Shown: one piece after another, positions 17,721 to 26,504 of the stretch
Numbering within the stretch: the stretch's first letter is position 1
How the letters are laid out: every line of letters starts with the position of its first letter
Source of the DNA: CAZTHK01 sp964613215
Lineage (GTDB): Bacteria; Krumholzibacteriota; Krumholzibacteriia; Krumholzibacteriales; CAZTHK01
NCBI GenBank assembly: GCA_964613215.1
Contig: CAZTHK010000010.1
Location: forward strand, 1 to 64,000
Direction of reading: 5' to 3'
Length of the DNA stretch: 64,000 bases
Program-made: the position numbers and the translations under genes
The notes under the pieces: model-generated
The model's input: the letters and a program-made list of their open reading frames with translations, nothing else
The model's database searches: none
What the model was told of the DNA's origin: nothing

Positions 17721-18092
17721 ATGAAACAATTAACCGAGGTCTGGCACATAATAGAGGAAATTACCAGAAGAGATAGCAGATACAAGGCCAATGTTTACTC
17801 ATTTGTCATGGCGGCTCTGGAACAGACCATAAACTCTATCGGTGAAAGACGTCACATTACCGCTAAAGAATTACTGGAGGGTATCAGAAAAGCAGGACTT
17901 CAGCAGTTCGGCCCCATGGCAAAGGAGGTATTCAACTTCTGGGGAGTCTATACCACCGAAGATTTCGGAAATGTGGTTTTTAATCTGATAGAGGGTGGCC
18001 TTGCCGGGAAGAATGACCGGGACAGCATCGAAGATTTCAGCAATGGTTATGATTTCAAAAAGGTCTTCGAAGATGATTACTTTAACTGCTAA
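17721..18092 (+). CDS. Minf_1886-type conserved protein of unknown function
   Basis: A 123-residue soluble protein. The spaced motifs VYSFVMAALE, RRHITAKELLEGIRK, QFGPMAKEVFNFWG, TEDFGNVVFNLIE, and a closing FSNGYDF match a family known mainly from Planctomycetes and Verrucomicrobia. No function is established. Ribosome site GCGGAGGAG is well placed. It is 20 bp downstream of nadB and 18 bp upstream of the next gene, so probably co-transcribed with nadB. Confidence 0.75.
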   Translation: MKQLTEVWHIIEEITRRDSRYKANVYSFVMAALEQTINSIGERRHITAKELLEGIRKAGLQQFGPMAKEVFNFWGVYTTEDFGNVVFNLIEGGLAGKNDRDSIEDFSNGYDFKKVFEDDYFNC

Positions 18093-18110
18093 CCGGATAA
18101 GATACAGCCA

Positions 18111-20357
18111 GTGAGGGAATATACGGTTAAATCGATCCGGATTATCTGGCTGGGTATCTGCGCCATATGCGCCCAGTCCATTTTTATCAGAGAGCTTCAT
18201 GCTCTCTTCTCCGGTACCGAGTTTGTGGTAGGAGTCCTGCTGGCCAGCTGGATGCTGTGGGTGGGAGCAGGCGGGCTGGCCGGGGGGAGGATTCTTAAAC
18301 GCATCTCCGGAGAAAACAGCCAGAGGCTGTTCGAAATATTCTCTATAGTGGCCGCCCTTCTGCTACCGGTTACAGTTCTGGCTATCAGGTATGGCCGGGG
18401 AAGTTTCGAGGTTCCCTCAGGAGAATTGCCCCCCTTCCTGCCGGCCCTGGTATTCTCAGTATTTATCTTTGTGCCTTTCGGGATGATATACGGCCTGATA
18501 TACAATCTGGCAAGTATGATGTGGGGCGGAGGTGGAGGTGAGCTGAAGAAGGGGGTATCAAGGGCGTATATCTGGGACGCTCTGGGTTCTCTCCTGGGCG
18601 CTCTGATATTCTCGTTAATTCTTATACCAATGCTCTCCCAGCTGGAAGCGGCCGTACTGATCGGATTCGGAGTGATTGCAGCAATTCTTACTACTTCTTC
18701 ACGGCTTTCCGGTAAAATATCCCTGCCCCTCCTGGCTGTTTCGGGTATTGTCCTGCTGTTGATTACACCTGCACTGGACAGGGAGAGCTATCAGTATATC
18801 TTCGATGATTACAGGCTGGAGGATTTCCATACATCCAGATACGGGGAGGTGGTGGTAGCAGAAAGTGGTGAGATGTTTTCATTCTTCTCGGGGGGAGAAA
18901 GAATATTTTCAGTTCCGGAGCCGGAGAGGGCGGAAGAAACCGTTCATATTCCCATGCTTCTGCATCCTGATCCCGCGGAAGTTCTGTTGATCGGAGGATC
19001 ACTGGGCGGAGGGTGGGATGAGGTGGTGAAACATCCCCAGGTTAGAAGGGTTGATTGTGTGGAACTGAATGGAAAGTTGCTCCGTCTGGCTCTGAGGGTA
19101 AGGGATGATTTAGAGGGTTTTGAGGGAGGGTGGGTGGAGGAGGGTTCCGAATACCTGTTGAGAGATGACCAAAAAGTGGTACGGTTTATAGTAGGAGACG
19201 GAAGGTTCTTTCTGGCCACCAGGGATGAAAGCTACGATGTTATTATAATGAATGCTCCTGTGCCCCTGAATCTGCAGTGGAACAGATACTATACCGAAGA
19301 ATTCTTCATGCTGGTGAGGAAGAGGTTGAACAGGGATGGGATATTCTCATTTCAGCATCCCAGTTCAGAAAATTTCATATCCCCCCTCCAGGCGGTAATC
19401 CTGAAGTCACTGGAACTAACCCTGAAGGAAGTGTTTAACCATACCCTGGTGCTTCCGGGAGGAGTGGCCCACCTGGTTGCCTCCCAATCTGTTTATACAC
19501 CCGGAATGATCATGAACCATATCGGTGACAGGGGGATAAAGACCACCTTCATAAATCAAAATTATCTTCCCTACCGCTTTTCCGGGGAAAGAATGTCATA
19601 TATCAGAGAAAGGCTGGAAGAGGGGGGAGAGGCCAGGATAAATACTGACGATATGCCGGTACTTCCACTTTATGAGATGTCCCTGGAAGGAAAAAAGAGG
19701 AGTTATGATTTCCTGATAATGCTGGGAAGCCTGGTCTCGCTGCACTCCCTATGGATTCCTTCCGTATTTGCAGTTGTAATCCTGATAATATACATATCGG
19801 TGGGTAGAATTATACCGGCCAGGCTGAGTGTATGGTCGGTCGGTTTTACCAGCTTCATGTTCCAGATGCTGATTCTTCTGGCCCATCAGTCCTATTCCGG
19901 CCATCTCTACCATTCCATCATAATAATATCCGCTGTATTTATGGGTGGAATAGCCATGGGGGCCGCTATTTGCGGAATGGTCAGGCAGGTTACCTCAGGA
20001 TTGATCCGGAGGTTGCATGTTTTATTTATAGCGGTTTCGCTGTCCCTGGTTTTTGCCATGGATGTGCTTATAAGGTCAGATGTGGCATACCTTTGGGGGA
20101 CCCTCTTGTTTTTACTCTATTCGACGGGTTTTGGTGCTATAACTGGATTCTATTACCGGGTGGTGGTAAGGAGAGCCCTTCCAGCTGATGGATCAGCCGC
20201 ACCGGCGAGATTCTACTCATGGGACCTGCTGGGAGCATGCATGGGGGGTGCACTGGGTGGTATTCTGATTCTACCGGTGGCAGGACTGGACTTGACAGCC
20301 TATTTGATCGCTGTAATTCATCTTATGGCAATTTTTCTGCTCTCCTCCAGGTGGTAA
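18111..20357 (+). CDS. polytopic membrane protein with spermidine-synthase-like methyltransferase-fold domain
   Basis: A 748-residue protein. An N-terminal set of membrane helices (about 10-220) is followed by a soluble Rossmann domain (about 235-480). This contains the nucleotide loop GGSLGGG (about 292-298), an acidic VELN, VGDGRFFL (about 361) and DVIIMNAP, as in spermidine synthases. A second membrane set (about 525-745) closes it. Such fusions are widespread and usually annotated as spermidine-synthase-like, but a polyamine product has not been shown in general. No clear ribosome site precedes the GTG. It ends exactly where the opposing Memo-AMMECR1 gene ends, with no spacer. Confidence 0.75.
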   Translation: MREYTVKSIRIIWLGICAICAQSIFIRELHALFSGTEFVVGVLLASWMLWVGAGGLAGGRILKRISGENSQRLFEIFSIVAALLLPVTVLAIRYGRGSFEVPSGELPPFLPALVFSVFIFVPFGMIYGLIYNLASMMWGGGGGELKKGVSRAYIWDALGSLLGALIFSLILIPMLSQLEAAVLIGFGVIAAILTTSSRLSGKISLPLLAVSGIVLLLITPALDRESYQYIFDDYRLEDFHTSRYGEVVVAESGEMFSFFSGGERIFSVPEPERAEETVHIPMLLHPDPAEVLLIGGSLGGGWDEVVKHPQVRRVDCVELNGKLLRLALRVRDDLEGFEGGWVEEGSEYLLRDDQKVVRFIVGDGRFFLATRDESYDVIIMNAPVPLNLQWNRYYTEEFFMLVRKRLNRDGIFSFQHPSSENFISPLQAVILKSLELTLKEVFNHTLVLPGGVAHLVASQSVYTPGMIMNHIGDRGIKTTFINQNYLPYRFSGERMSYIRERLEEGGEARINTDDMPVLPLYEMSLEGKKRSYDFLIMLGSLVSLHSLWIPSVFAVVILIIYISVGRIIPARLSVWSVGFTSFMFQMLILLAHQSYSGHLYHSIIIISAVFMGGIAMGAAICGMVRQVTSGLIRRLHVLFIAVSLSLVFAMDVLIRSDVAYLWGTLLFLLYSTGFGAITGFYYRVVVRRALPADGSAAPARFYSWDLLGACMGGALGGILILPVAGLDLTAYLIAVIHLMAIFLLSSRW

Positions 20358-21908
20358 TTATCGATCATGGCTCAGACCCAATTCTTCCTCCGAAAATACA
20401 TCCGCGGTGAAGGCCTCGATTTTAGCCCCCTCCTTCTTCCAGCACCCCTTGGGCAGTCCAGCTTTGACACAGGTCTGATCCAGGAAGGTTTCCCGGTCCC
20501 AGCTCCATTCCACCGGCACCTGGGGCAGAAGAAGGCCCCTTTGGCTTCCCCTTGATATTATCAGTCCGTGTTTACCCACTTCCACATTGGAGGGATCGGA
20601 TATCTCAAAGATGGGACTGAGAACCGATATGGAAATCTCCAGTTGAGGCACCTCCGGCGCTTTTACCGGGGGGAAGCGGTAATCTCTGAATGCCGCAGAG
20701 AAGGCCATATCCTTTACCGATTGATAGAGGGATTTGACAGCTTCGACGTATCCGATACAGCCCCTTAACTGGCCGTCCTTCTTAATGGTTACGAATACTC
20801 CACGGTTCTCCTGCATCACCGGTGATGAGTTTTCCGGAATATCAGGTTCAGTTCCTTCACATTCCGCTCTTATCACCTCTCTGGTCATCTTGAGAAGGAA
20901 GATCTTATCATCCCGGGAGAGCTCTCTGCCCCCCGGATTATCCTTCTTCCCCTCCTCCTGCTGTCCTCCGGAATGATTCTCACTTTTACTCTTCAATATT
21001 ACAGCGGATGTATATCCTACCACACCGGAGGTATCTCCGGTAATATCTCCGGAATTTGCATAGGTAAGGACTTCGCATCCGTCTGCTCCCATCATCCGGG
21101 CAGCCATCATCGCTGCTGCTGTGGGGCCCCCGCCGCAGGCCTCTGTCCGGCCGGTACCTATGGCTTCCATGAGATCATAGGGGGAAAAATCCTCCAGTTT
21201 ATTCATAAATATGCGGTCCAGTTTTCTGGCTTCTCTGTCGCTGTGAAAATGGGAGAGGTCGGTGCTGGCAACGATCAGGACATCCTTTCCCTGTAGTACG
21301 TCACCAAGAGCTCTCCCCAGTTCTTCCACCGTACCTCTGTTCTGATCACCCATCACTATGGGAATCAGATTGAAATTCCCCAGTACTGTCTGCAGAAAGG
21401 GAAGCTGAACCTCGAGGGCGTGTTCCCCCCTGCCCATAGCTGACGAGAGATGGCCCCTCTCACTGATACGAATCATGTCGGACTTTTCAGCCAGAGTTTT
21501 GGAGATTTTCCGGTTTACCCTGATTTCGCCCAGCGGAGTTAAATAACCCCTGCCGGAAAATACCGATGAAAAGTTGAAATGATCATAGTGGGAGGGGGAG
21601 ATAACTACTACATTACTGTAGTCTTTCCCCTGAACAAGCTCGTATCCGTGAGCTGCCACCTCTCCCGAATAGGGGTACCCGGCATGGGGTGAGACCAGGG
21701 CAATTATTTCACCATCAACCCGGCCGGGTTCAGCCCGGGATAAGAAATCCCGGATGGCGGAACGGAGGGCCTCCGGATCTGAGTTATAAAACTGTCCTGC
21801 CACAGCAGGCTGGCGAACTGTTTCTTCCATTTTATTCCTCTCTCCTTGCGAATAAGTGCTTACAGCTATAAAAATAATTATAACGGTAATCAGCAAAAGT
21901 CTTCTCAA
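20358..21908 (-). CDS. amrB-amrA: AmmeMemoRadiSam system Memo (B) and AMMECR1 (A) fusion with export signal
   Basis: A 516-residue fusion. After a Sec-type signal or anchor (about 1-21, MRRLLLITVIIIFIAVSTYS), residues about 31-308 are a Memo domain. Probable metal-site residues are H75 in SPHAGY, H153 in GEHALEVQLP and C258 in ACGGGP. A polar linker leads to an AMMECR1 domain (about 333-513) with the signature LRGCIG (381-386). I chose the TTG at 21908: GGGAGGAG stands eight bases upstream inside the end of the radical SAM gene, and the two genes are separated by two bases. Memo, AMMECR1 and a radical SAM enzyme form the AmmeMemoRadiSam set, whose biochemical product is unknown to me. Confidence 0.85.
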   Translation of the reverse strand: MRRLLLITVIIIFIAVSTYSQGERNKMEETVRQPAVAGQFYNSDPEALRSAIRDFLSRAEPGRVDGEIIALVSPHAGYPYSGEVAAHGYELVQGKDYSNVVVISPSHYDHFNFSSVFSGRGYLTPLGEIRVNRKISKTLAEKSDMIRISERGHLSSAMGRGEHALEVQLPFLQTVLGNFNLIPIVMGDQNRGTVEELGRALGDVLQGKDVLIVASTDLSHFHSDREARKLDRIFMNKLEDFSPYDLMEAIGTGRTEACGGGPTAAAMMAARMMGADGCEVLTYANSGDITGDTSGVVGYTSAVILKSKSENHSGGQQEEGKKDNPGGRELSRDDKIFLLKMTREVIRAECEGTEPDIPENSSPVMQENRGVFVTIKKDGQLRGCIGYVEAVKSLYQSVKDMAFSAAFRDYRFPPVKAPEVPQLEISISVLSPIFEISDPSNVEVGKHGLIISRGSQRGLLLPQVPVEWSWDRETFLDQTCVKAGLPKGCWKKEGAKIEAFTADVFSEEELGLSHDR

Positions 21909-21910
21909 TT

Positions 21911-23077
21911 CTATTTCTCCTCCCATAATCCCGGTATAGAAGCACCACATTGAGGGCATTTACCCTCCTTCAGGCCGATACTTTCGATTCTGTAGCCGGA
22001 CCTGGTTATTACCCCGGTGGAACATGAGGGACAGTAGGTATTCTGTGCCGGATGATCACCGGTGTTTCCAATATAAACGAACTTCAAACCCTCCTCCAGG
22101 CATATATCATATGCCTGTTCCAGCGAACTCAGAGGGGTGGGTGGGAGGTTCTTGAGTTTGTAGCGGGGGAAGTATCTGGATAGGTGGAGGGGAGTGTCTG
22201 AACCCAGATTAGACATAATCCACCCGGCCATCTCTCTGATTTTATCCGGTTTGTCATTCAGGGTGGGAACCATCAGATATACTATCTCCAGCCATACTCC
22301 CTCCTCCCTGATGGTCTTCATGGTGCTGAGTACCGGCTTAAGGCGACCGTCACATATATCTGCGTAGTAGGTGTCGGTAAAGGCTTTCAGATCGATCTTT
22401 ATGGCATCAACCCTGCGACATAGATCCCTGAGTGGTTTTTTATTGATAAAACCAGCTGACACAACAAGATTCATGATTCTGTTGCGGTGGGCGATGTCCG
22501 CTATATCTGACATATATTCATAAAAAACGGTTGGTTCCCCATATGTATATGCTATCGAAGGAGCATTGTAGCTGCTTGCAATCCGGACTATCCTTTCCGG
22601 TGATCTCTTCTTTACCTCAAAATCCTCAGGCCTGGACTGGGATATCTGCCAGTTCTGGCAGAATTTGCACTCCAGGTTACATCCCACAGTCGACAGGGAA
22701 AGGGATTGACTCCCGGGAAGAACATGGAAAAAGGGTTTCTTCTCTATGGGATCGAGATGTATTGCACAGGGACTTCCGTAAACCAGGGTGTAAAGAACAC
22801 CCCCTCTGTTTTCCCGGACTCCACAGTATCCCCTCTCTCCATCACCGATCCTGCAGGCCCGGGGGCAGAGAAGGCACTGTACTGAATTATTGCTGAATTG
22901 ACGGTAGTAGCTCGCCTCCACAGCATCCCCGGCCTGAAGAAGCCGGGCCGGAACTGACAATCCTGCGGCAGTGGTGGCGAGTACAGCTGCAGAACCTTTC
23001 AGGAAGGAGCGGCGTGATAATGCGCTCCCCTGAATACTGTGGCGGATATTTCCGGAATCTGTGGTTGTTTTTTTCAC
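21911..23077 (-). CDS. amrS: AmmeMemoRadiSam system radical SAM enzyme with Tat-type signal
   Basis: A 388-residue radical SAM enzyme related to pyruvate-formate-lyase activases. The [4Fe-4S] motif is CNLECKFC (C133, C137, C140). Family features include the N-terminal Cys cluster CLLCPRACRIG (68-78), and a C-terminal zinc-ribbon-like pair (CPSC, CPQC). Unusually, it opens with a twin-arginine signal: SRRSFLKGS (21-29), a hydrophobic Ala-rich stretch (29-46) and a probable cleavage site near LLQAGDA. The GTG start has GGGGAGG four bases upstream. Its partner downstream also carries an export signal. The signal could instead be a non-cleaved anchor or a vestige. Confidence 0.88.
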   Translation of the reverse strand: MKKTTTDSGNIRHSIQGSALSRRSFLKGSAAVLATTAAGLSVPARLLQAGDAVEASYYRQFSNNSVQCLLCPRACRIGDGERGYCGVRENRGGVLYTLVYGSPCAIHLDPIEKKPFFHVLPGSQSLSLSTVGCNLECKFCQNWQISQSRPEDFEVKKRSPERIVRIASSYNAPSIAYTYGEPTVFYEYMSDIADIAHRNRIMNLVVSAGFINKKPLRDLCRRVDAIKIDLKAFTDTYYADICDGRLKPVLSTMKTIREEGVWLEIVYLMVPTLNDKPDKIREMAGWIMSNLGSDTPLHLSRYFPRYKLKNLPPTPLSSLEQAYDICLEEGLKFVYIGNTGDHPAQNTYCPSCSTGVITRSGYRIESIGLKEGKCPQCGASIPGLWEEK

Positions 23078-23266
23078 CCTGCCTCCCCGTTTAGCCCGGA
23101 ATACATAATTCTGACCAGACAGCTCTAATTAACAATATAAAATACAGAAGTGGATGTCCAGTATCACTATTTATATTCCAGCACCCCGTCAGGATTTCCG
23201 GTTCACCTGGAATAAACAGCGGTTACCATATCCTGTTCAACTGCAATATCAAGGGTGGGATGAAAA

Positions 23267-24181
23267 TCAGTTTATATCACTGATATATCTGAAGAGCTCC
23301 AGGCATTCCGATTTTACCTTGACTACCTTGTTCAATACACTGGTGGTGGCGAATACCAGATCGTTATCCATATGGCCGAAACTGGCCTGGATGATTTCTT
23401 CCCTGCCGTATATTATGATTGACCTCCGGGGCTGTTCCAATCCGTAGGTATGCAGGTTGTTGATATCTTCCCCGGAGAAGCTGTAGATGTGTGCATCCAG
23501 AATCCTGTTCAGTGCTCTTATTGCTTTTCGGGTTGATTTTTCCGAGCTTCCCCTGATCGACCATTCAGATTCCTGGCGGTGGATGGATAATTTCTGATCA
23601 TGTCTGAATGCAACCACGGAATCTATCCCGGAGAGGCTGATATGCAGAAATTCCTTGTTACGAAAGTAATAGAAACTTTTATCCATTACCCCCTCCCTGA
23701 TTTCACGGGAAATGTACACTGTATCAGAGCTGTTGACCCTGATATAGTAATTGTTGTTGGTGGGTACCGTACCTCCCACATATATTGTGTCTCCATCATT
23801 ACTATGGCGGTTCCGGAAAACCAGAACTCCGGAAGGATTGTTTAATCCGAATTTCGACATATCAGTCACTCCGGTAATCTCTCCCAGCTCCTGCCCCGGA
23901 ACACTCTGTTTCAGAAGGAAATCAATGGATGAACCGGAGGCAGGGGTACGGATCGGATTGGTAATCCACCATTCCTCCTCCATCCTTTCGAATCTGAAGC
24001 TGTCCCGCCGGGAATTCACATAGAGAATTTCTACCACATCATCCTGCCCGTAGGTGAGTATTTCGTTCGAAGCTATCATCCAGCTTCCGGACTCGTCTCC
24101 TGATTCCACTTCGAAGAGCAGGTAGTAAGTTGCCAGTAAAATCAGTACGATTAGAAGTATAAGGGTGGATCTGCTTTTCAT
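23267..24181 (-). CDS. DUF4340 membrane-anchored protein
   Basis: A 304-residue protein with one N-terminal membrane helix (about 7-22) and an extracytoplasmic DUF4340 repeat region. It has the typical layout of strand-rich repeats containing WWITNP and later repeats such as LSIHRQESEWSIRG. DUF4340 proteins commonly accompany GldG-type ABC transporter subunits and are thought to act at the same envelope complex. It follows the GldG-like gene by 14 bp on the minus strand, so it belongs to that operon. Function unknown. Confidence 0.75.
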   Translation of the reverse strand: MKSRSTLILLIVLILLATYYLLFEVESGDESGSWMIASNEILTYGQDDVVEILYVNSRRDSFRFERMEEEWWITNPIRTPASGSSIDFLLKQSVPGQELGEITGVTDMSKFGLNNPSGVLVFRNRHSNDGDTIYVGGTVPTNNNYYIRVNSSDTVYISREIREGVMDKSFYYFRNKEFLHISLSGIDSVVAFRHDQKLSIHRQESEWSIRGSSEKSTRKAIRALNRILDAHIYSFSGEDINNLHTYGLEQPRRSIIIYGREEIIQASFGHMDNDLVFATTSVLNKVVKVKSECLELFRYISDIN

Positions 24182-24195
24182 AGACGGTTTTGCCT

Positions 24196-25731
24196 TCAGG
24201 AATTTTTTCGCCTTCTGGTTATCACCAGTATACCGGTTACCACAATAAGGGAGGGAATCCCGATAAAGGGAATCCAGAATACAATATTCCCTTCACTTTC
24301 AGAGAGGATAACCGGCTGGAACATATCCTCCTTCGGCCTGATGGTAATAAGATCTTCCTCCTCAGTGAGCCAGTTTACCGAATTAAGGAAGAAGTCCCTG
24401 TTGCCCCCCTTGTCCAGATGTTTATTGCTGATAAAGTCACTGTCTCCAAATACTACCACCCGCCACTTATCCTCATCCCCTTCTGACTTATCCAGGGATG
24501 CGGCGGCAATGTTGCATGGCCCCCTGATATCGCTATCCGCCTCGAACTGGGTCTTTCCCACAGAAAGCAGAGTATCTATCCTTGTCTCTGCGTACGCGCT
24601 CTCGCCGGTGGTGGCCAGGATGGTTGAGGATATATGGGAGGGCCGTTCCTTCAGCAGCGAAACAGTTCGTGCGCGAGGGAATATTGTGGCCAGGTTGAAA
24701 TTACTGGTAATACCGGACCCGGCATAGTTATTTACAACCGGAGTAAGGAAATCTCCGGCCATTGCTTTGCCGAATCTGTCCACTATCACGGTTTTTTCGA
24801 AATACAGACCATAATGGCCAAGCAGATCATTAAGGTTTTCTACCGGGATGAAGGGGTCTATCAGGAACATGGCTTTTCCACCACCGGAAATATAATCTTC
24901 CAGAAGGGTAACCTCACCAGACAGGATATCCTTCTGTGGTCCCGGCATAACTATCAGGTCGGTATCGGAGGGTAAGCTGTCCTGATGAATCAGGGAGAGT
25001 GCTGAGACCCGGTAGTTTTCTCCTTCCAGAGCCTCCGCAGCTTTGCCCAGTCCCTCTTTCTCCTGATCGTTTATGGACCTTTCACCATGATTTATAAGGA
25101 GATAAACAACTTTTTGATCTCCCTGAACGATCCTTAACAGGGCGTTGGTTACCGCCTGTTCGCTTATTCTGTCTATCTTTTCCCTGAACTTTCCGCTCTC
25201 AATTACGGTGGTGCGGTATGAATCCACTCCATATTTACGGGCCAGAAGGGGTTCCCTGTCCGGGTCGAGAAACCTGTATTTTATTAGCGGATTTATCAAC
25301 CTGATATTTTCCAGCAGGTCTTCCATTTCCTGCCGGACCGGTGAATCCATTTTAAAAAAGCAGTTAAACATGGTTTCGCTCTCTATATCCCTGACGATCT
25401 TCCTGGTCTGGGGTGAAAGGGAGAATCTACGGTTGGAGGTGGTGTCGATCTTTTCAGTATGTCTCCTGGCTATGGTCTGGATGAATACCAGTATGGCCAT
25501 AAAGAAGACGATGGAAACAGTGATATTGAGACCGGAATGTAACGAGCGCTTCCTGGATTCCGGATATGACTTTTTCATGCTTAAAATCATAGAAGTTACC
25601 GAAAGCATAAGGCCCAATACAAGGGGAAGGATAGTTACCCAGCCGTGGGGGTGGAGGGTGCCGTATGTAATTCCCCCCGTTATTATAAGGATCAATCCCG
25701 CAAGCCCGGTTAACTTCACCAGTTTTTCCAT
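24196..25731 (-). CDS. GldG-like ABC transporter auxiliary subunit
   Basis: A 511-residue protein with two or three N-terminal membrane helices (about 5-95), a large extracytoplasmic domain of the GldG/IFT52-like type (for example LLINHGERS, VMPGPQ, SGGGKAMFLIDPF, VVFGDSDF) and a C-terminal helix near 480-500 followed by TRRRKNS. GldG works with GldA and GldF in an ABC complex required for gliding in Flavobacterium, but relatives occur in many non-gliding bacteria. I prefer the ATG at 25731, with GGAGGGGG five bases upstream. It begins 2 bp after the permease gene's stop. Confidence 0.82.
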   Translation of the reverse strand: MEKLVKLTGLAGLILIITGGITYGTLHPHGWVTILPLVLGLMLSVTSMILSMKKSYPESRKRSLHSGLNITVSIVFFMAILVFIQTIARRHTEKIDTTSNRRFSLSPQTRKIVRDIESETMFNCFFKMDSPVRQEMEDLLENIRLINPLIKYRFLDPDREPLLARKYGVDSYRTTVIESGKFREKIDRISEQAVTNALLRIVQGDQKVVYLLINHGERSINDQEKEGLGKAAEALEGENYRVSALSLIHQDSLPSDTDLIVMPGPQKDILSGEVTLLEDYISGGGKAMFLIDPFIPVENLNDLLGHYGLYFEKTVIVDRFGKAMAGDFLTPVVNNYAGSGITSNFNLATIFPRARTVSLLKERPSHISSTILATTGESAYAETRIDTLLSVGKTQFEADSDIRGPCNIAAASLDKSEGDEDKWRVVVFGDSDFISNKHLDKGGNRDFFLNSVNWLTEEEDLITIRPKEDMFQPVILSESEGNIVFWIPFIGIPSLIVVTGILVITRRRKNS

Positions 25732-25733
25732 AA

Positions 25734-26504
25734 TCACCCCCTCCACCGGTTGGATTCCAGCGATTTGAGTGTAAGAAAGAGGAAGAGGGCGGTAAGAAGC
25801 AGATAATAGCTTATATCATGAAGATATATAGTTCCCTTTGCGAATGACTCGAAGTGCTTGAGTAAAGAGAGTTCCTGAAGTATCACCGAGGTGGTTGACC
25901 CGGCAAAGGGAGCCGCCCATCCAATTATCAGAAAGAATAGAGCTATGCCGAATGTGGATACTCCGGCAATAAGCTGATTGTCGGTAAGTGATGAAAAGAA
26001 CAATCCAATGGATATAAAGGTAAATCCGGTCAGAAATATTCCCAGGTAACCCGCCAGAATTGGAAATATTTCCGGCTCTGAAAATATCATCAAGACTATG
26101 GGATATGCTGCTGTTCCGGCAAGCATGGCCAGGAAGAGTGTGACGGTTGCCAGGAACTTGCCGAAGACAACATCCCTGTCCCGAATGGGGTAGGTTAACA
26201 GGAGTTCGAAGGTTCCCTGCTTCTTCTCCTCGGCCAGAAGCCTCATGGTAATCAGAGGCAGAACCAGCAGTAAAACAGTACTTATGTTATTGAACAGTGG
26301 CCTCATCACGCCGTCTATAAGATTTATATCCCTGGCAGTCTGAGGATTGCTGCTGGCCTGATAAGAAAGAAAATTGTAGTAGCGGAATATGTTATAGAAG
26401 AAATATCCACCCAGATACAGAAAGACTGACATGGTTACATATGCTGTGACAGACTGAAAATGATACTTCAACTCACGCTTGTAAATTGTTAATAATTTAA
26501 TCAT
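25734..26504 (-). CDS. GldF-like ABC-2 transporter permease
   Basis: A 256-residue integral membrane protein with about six helices. The ABC-2 permease features include an N-terminal YKRELKYHFQSVTAY segment, the LPLITMRLLAEEKKQGTFELLL loop (shown as two overlapping parts LPLITMRLLAEE and KKQGTFELLL), and IGLFFSSLTDNQ. It is the membrane-spanning partner of the ATPase encoded immediately upstream; the ATG follows that gene's TGA with no spacer. No cargo can be deduced. Confidence 0.85.
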   Translation of the reverse strand: MIKLLTIYKRELKYHFQSVTAYVTMSVFLYLGGYFFYNIFRYYNFLSYQASSNPQTARDINLIDGVMRPLFNNISTVLLLVLPLITMRLLAEEKKQGTFELLLTYPIRDRDVVFGKFLATVTLFLAMLAGTAAYPIVLMIFSEPEIFPILAGYLGIFLTGFTFISIGLFFSSLTDNQLIAGVSTFGIALFFLIIGWAAPFAGSTTSVILQELSLLKHFESFAKGTIYLHDISYYLLLTALFLFLTLKSLESNRWRG

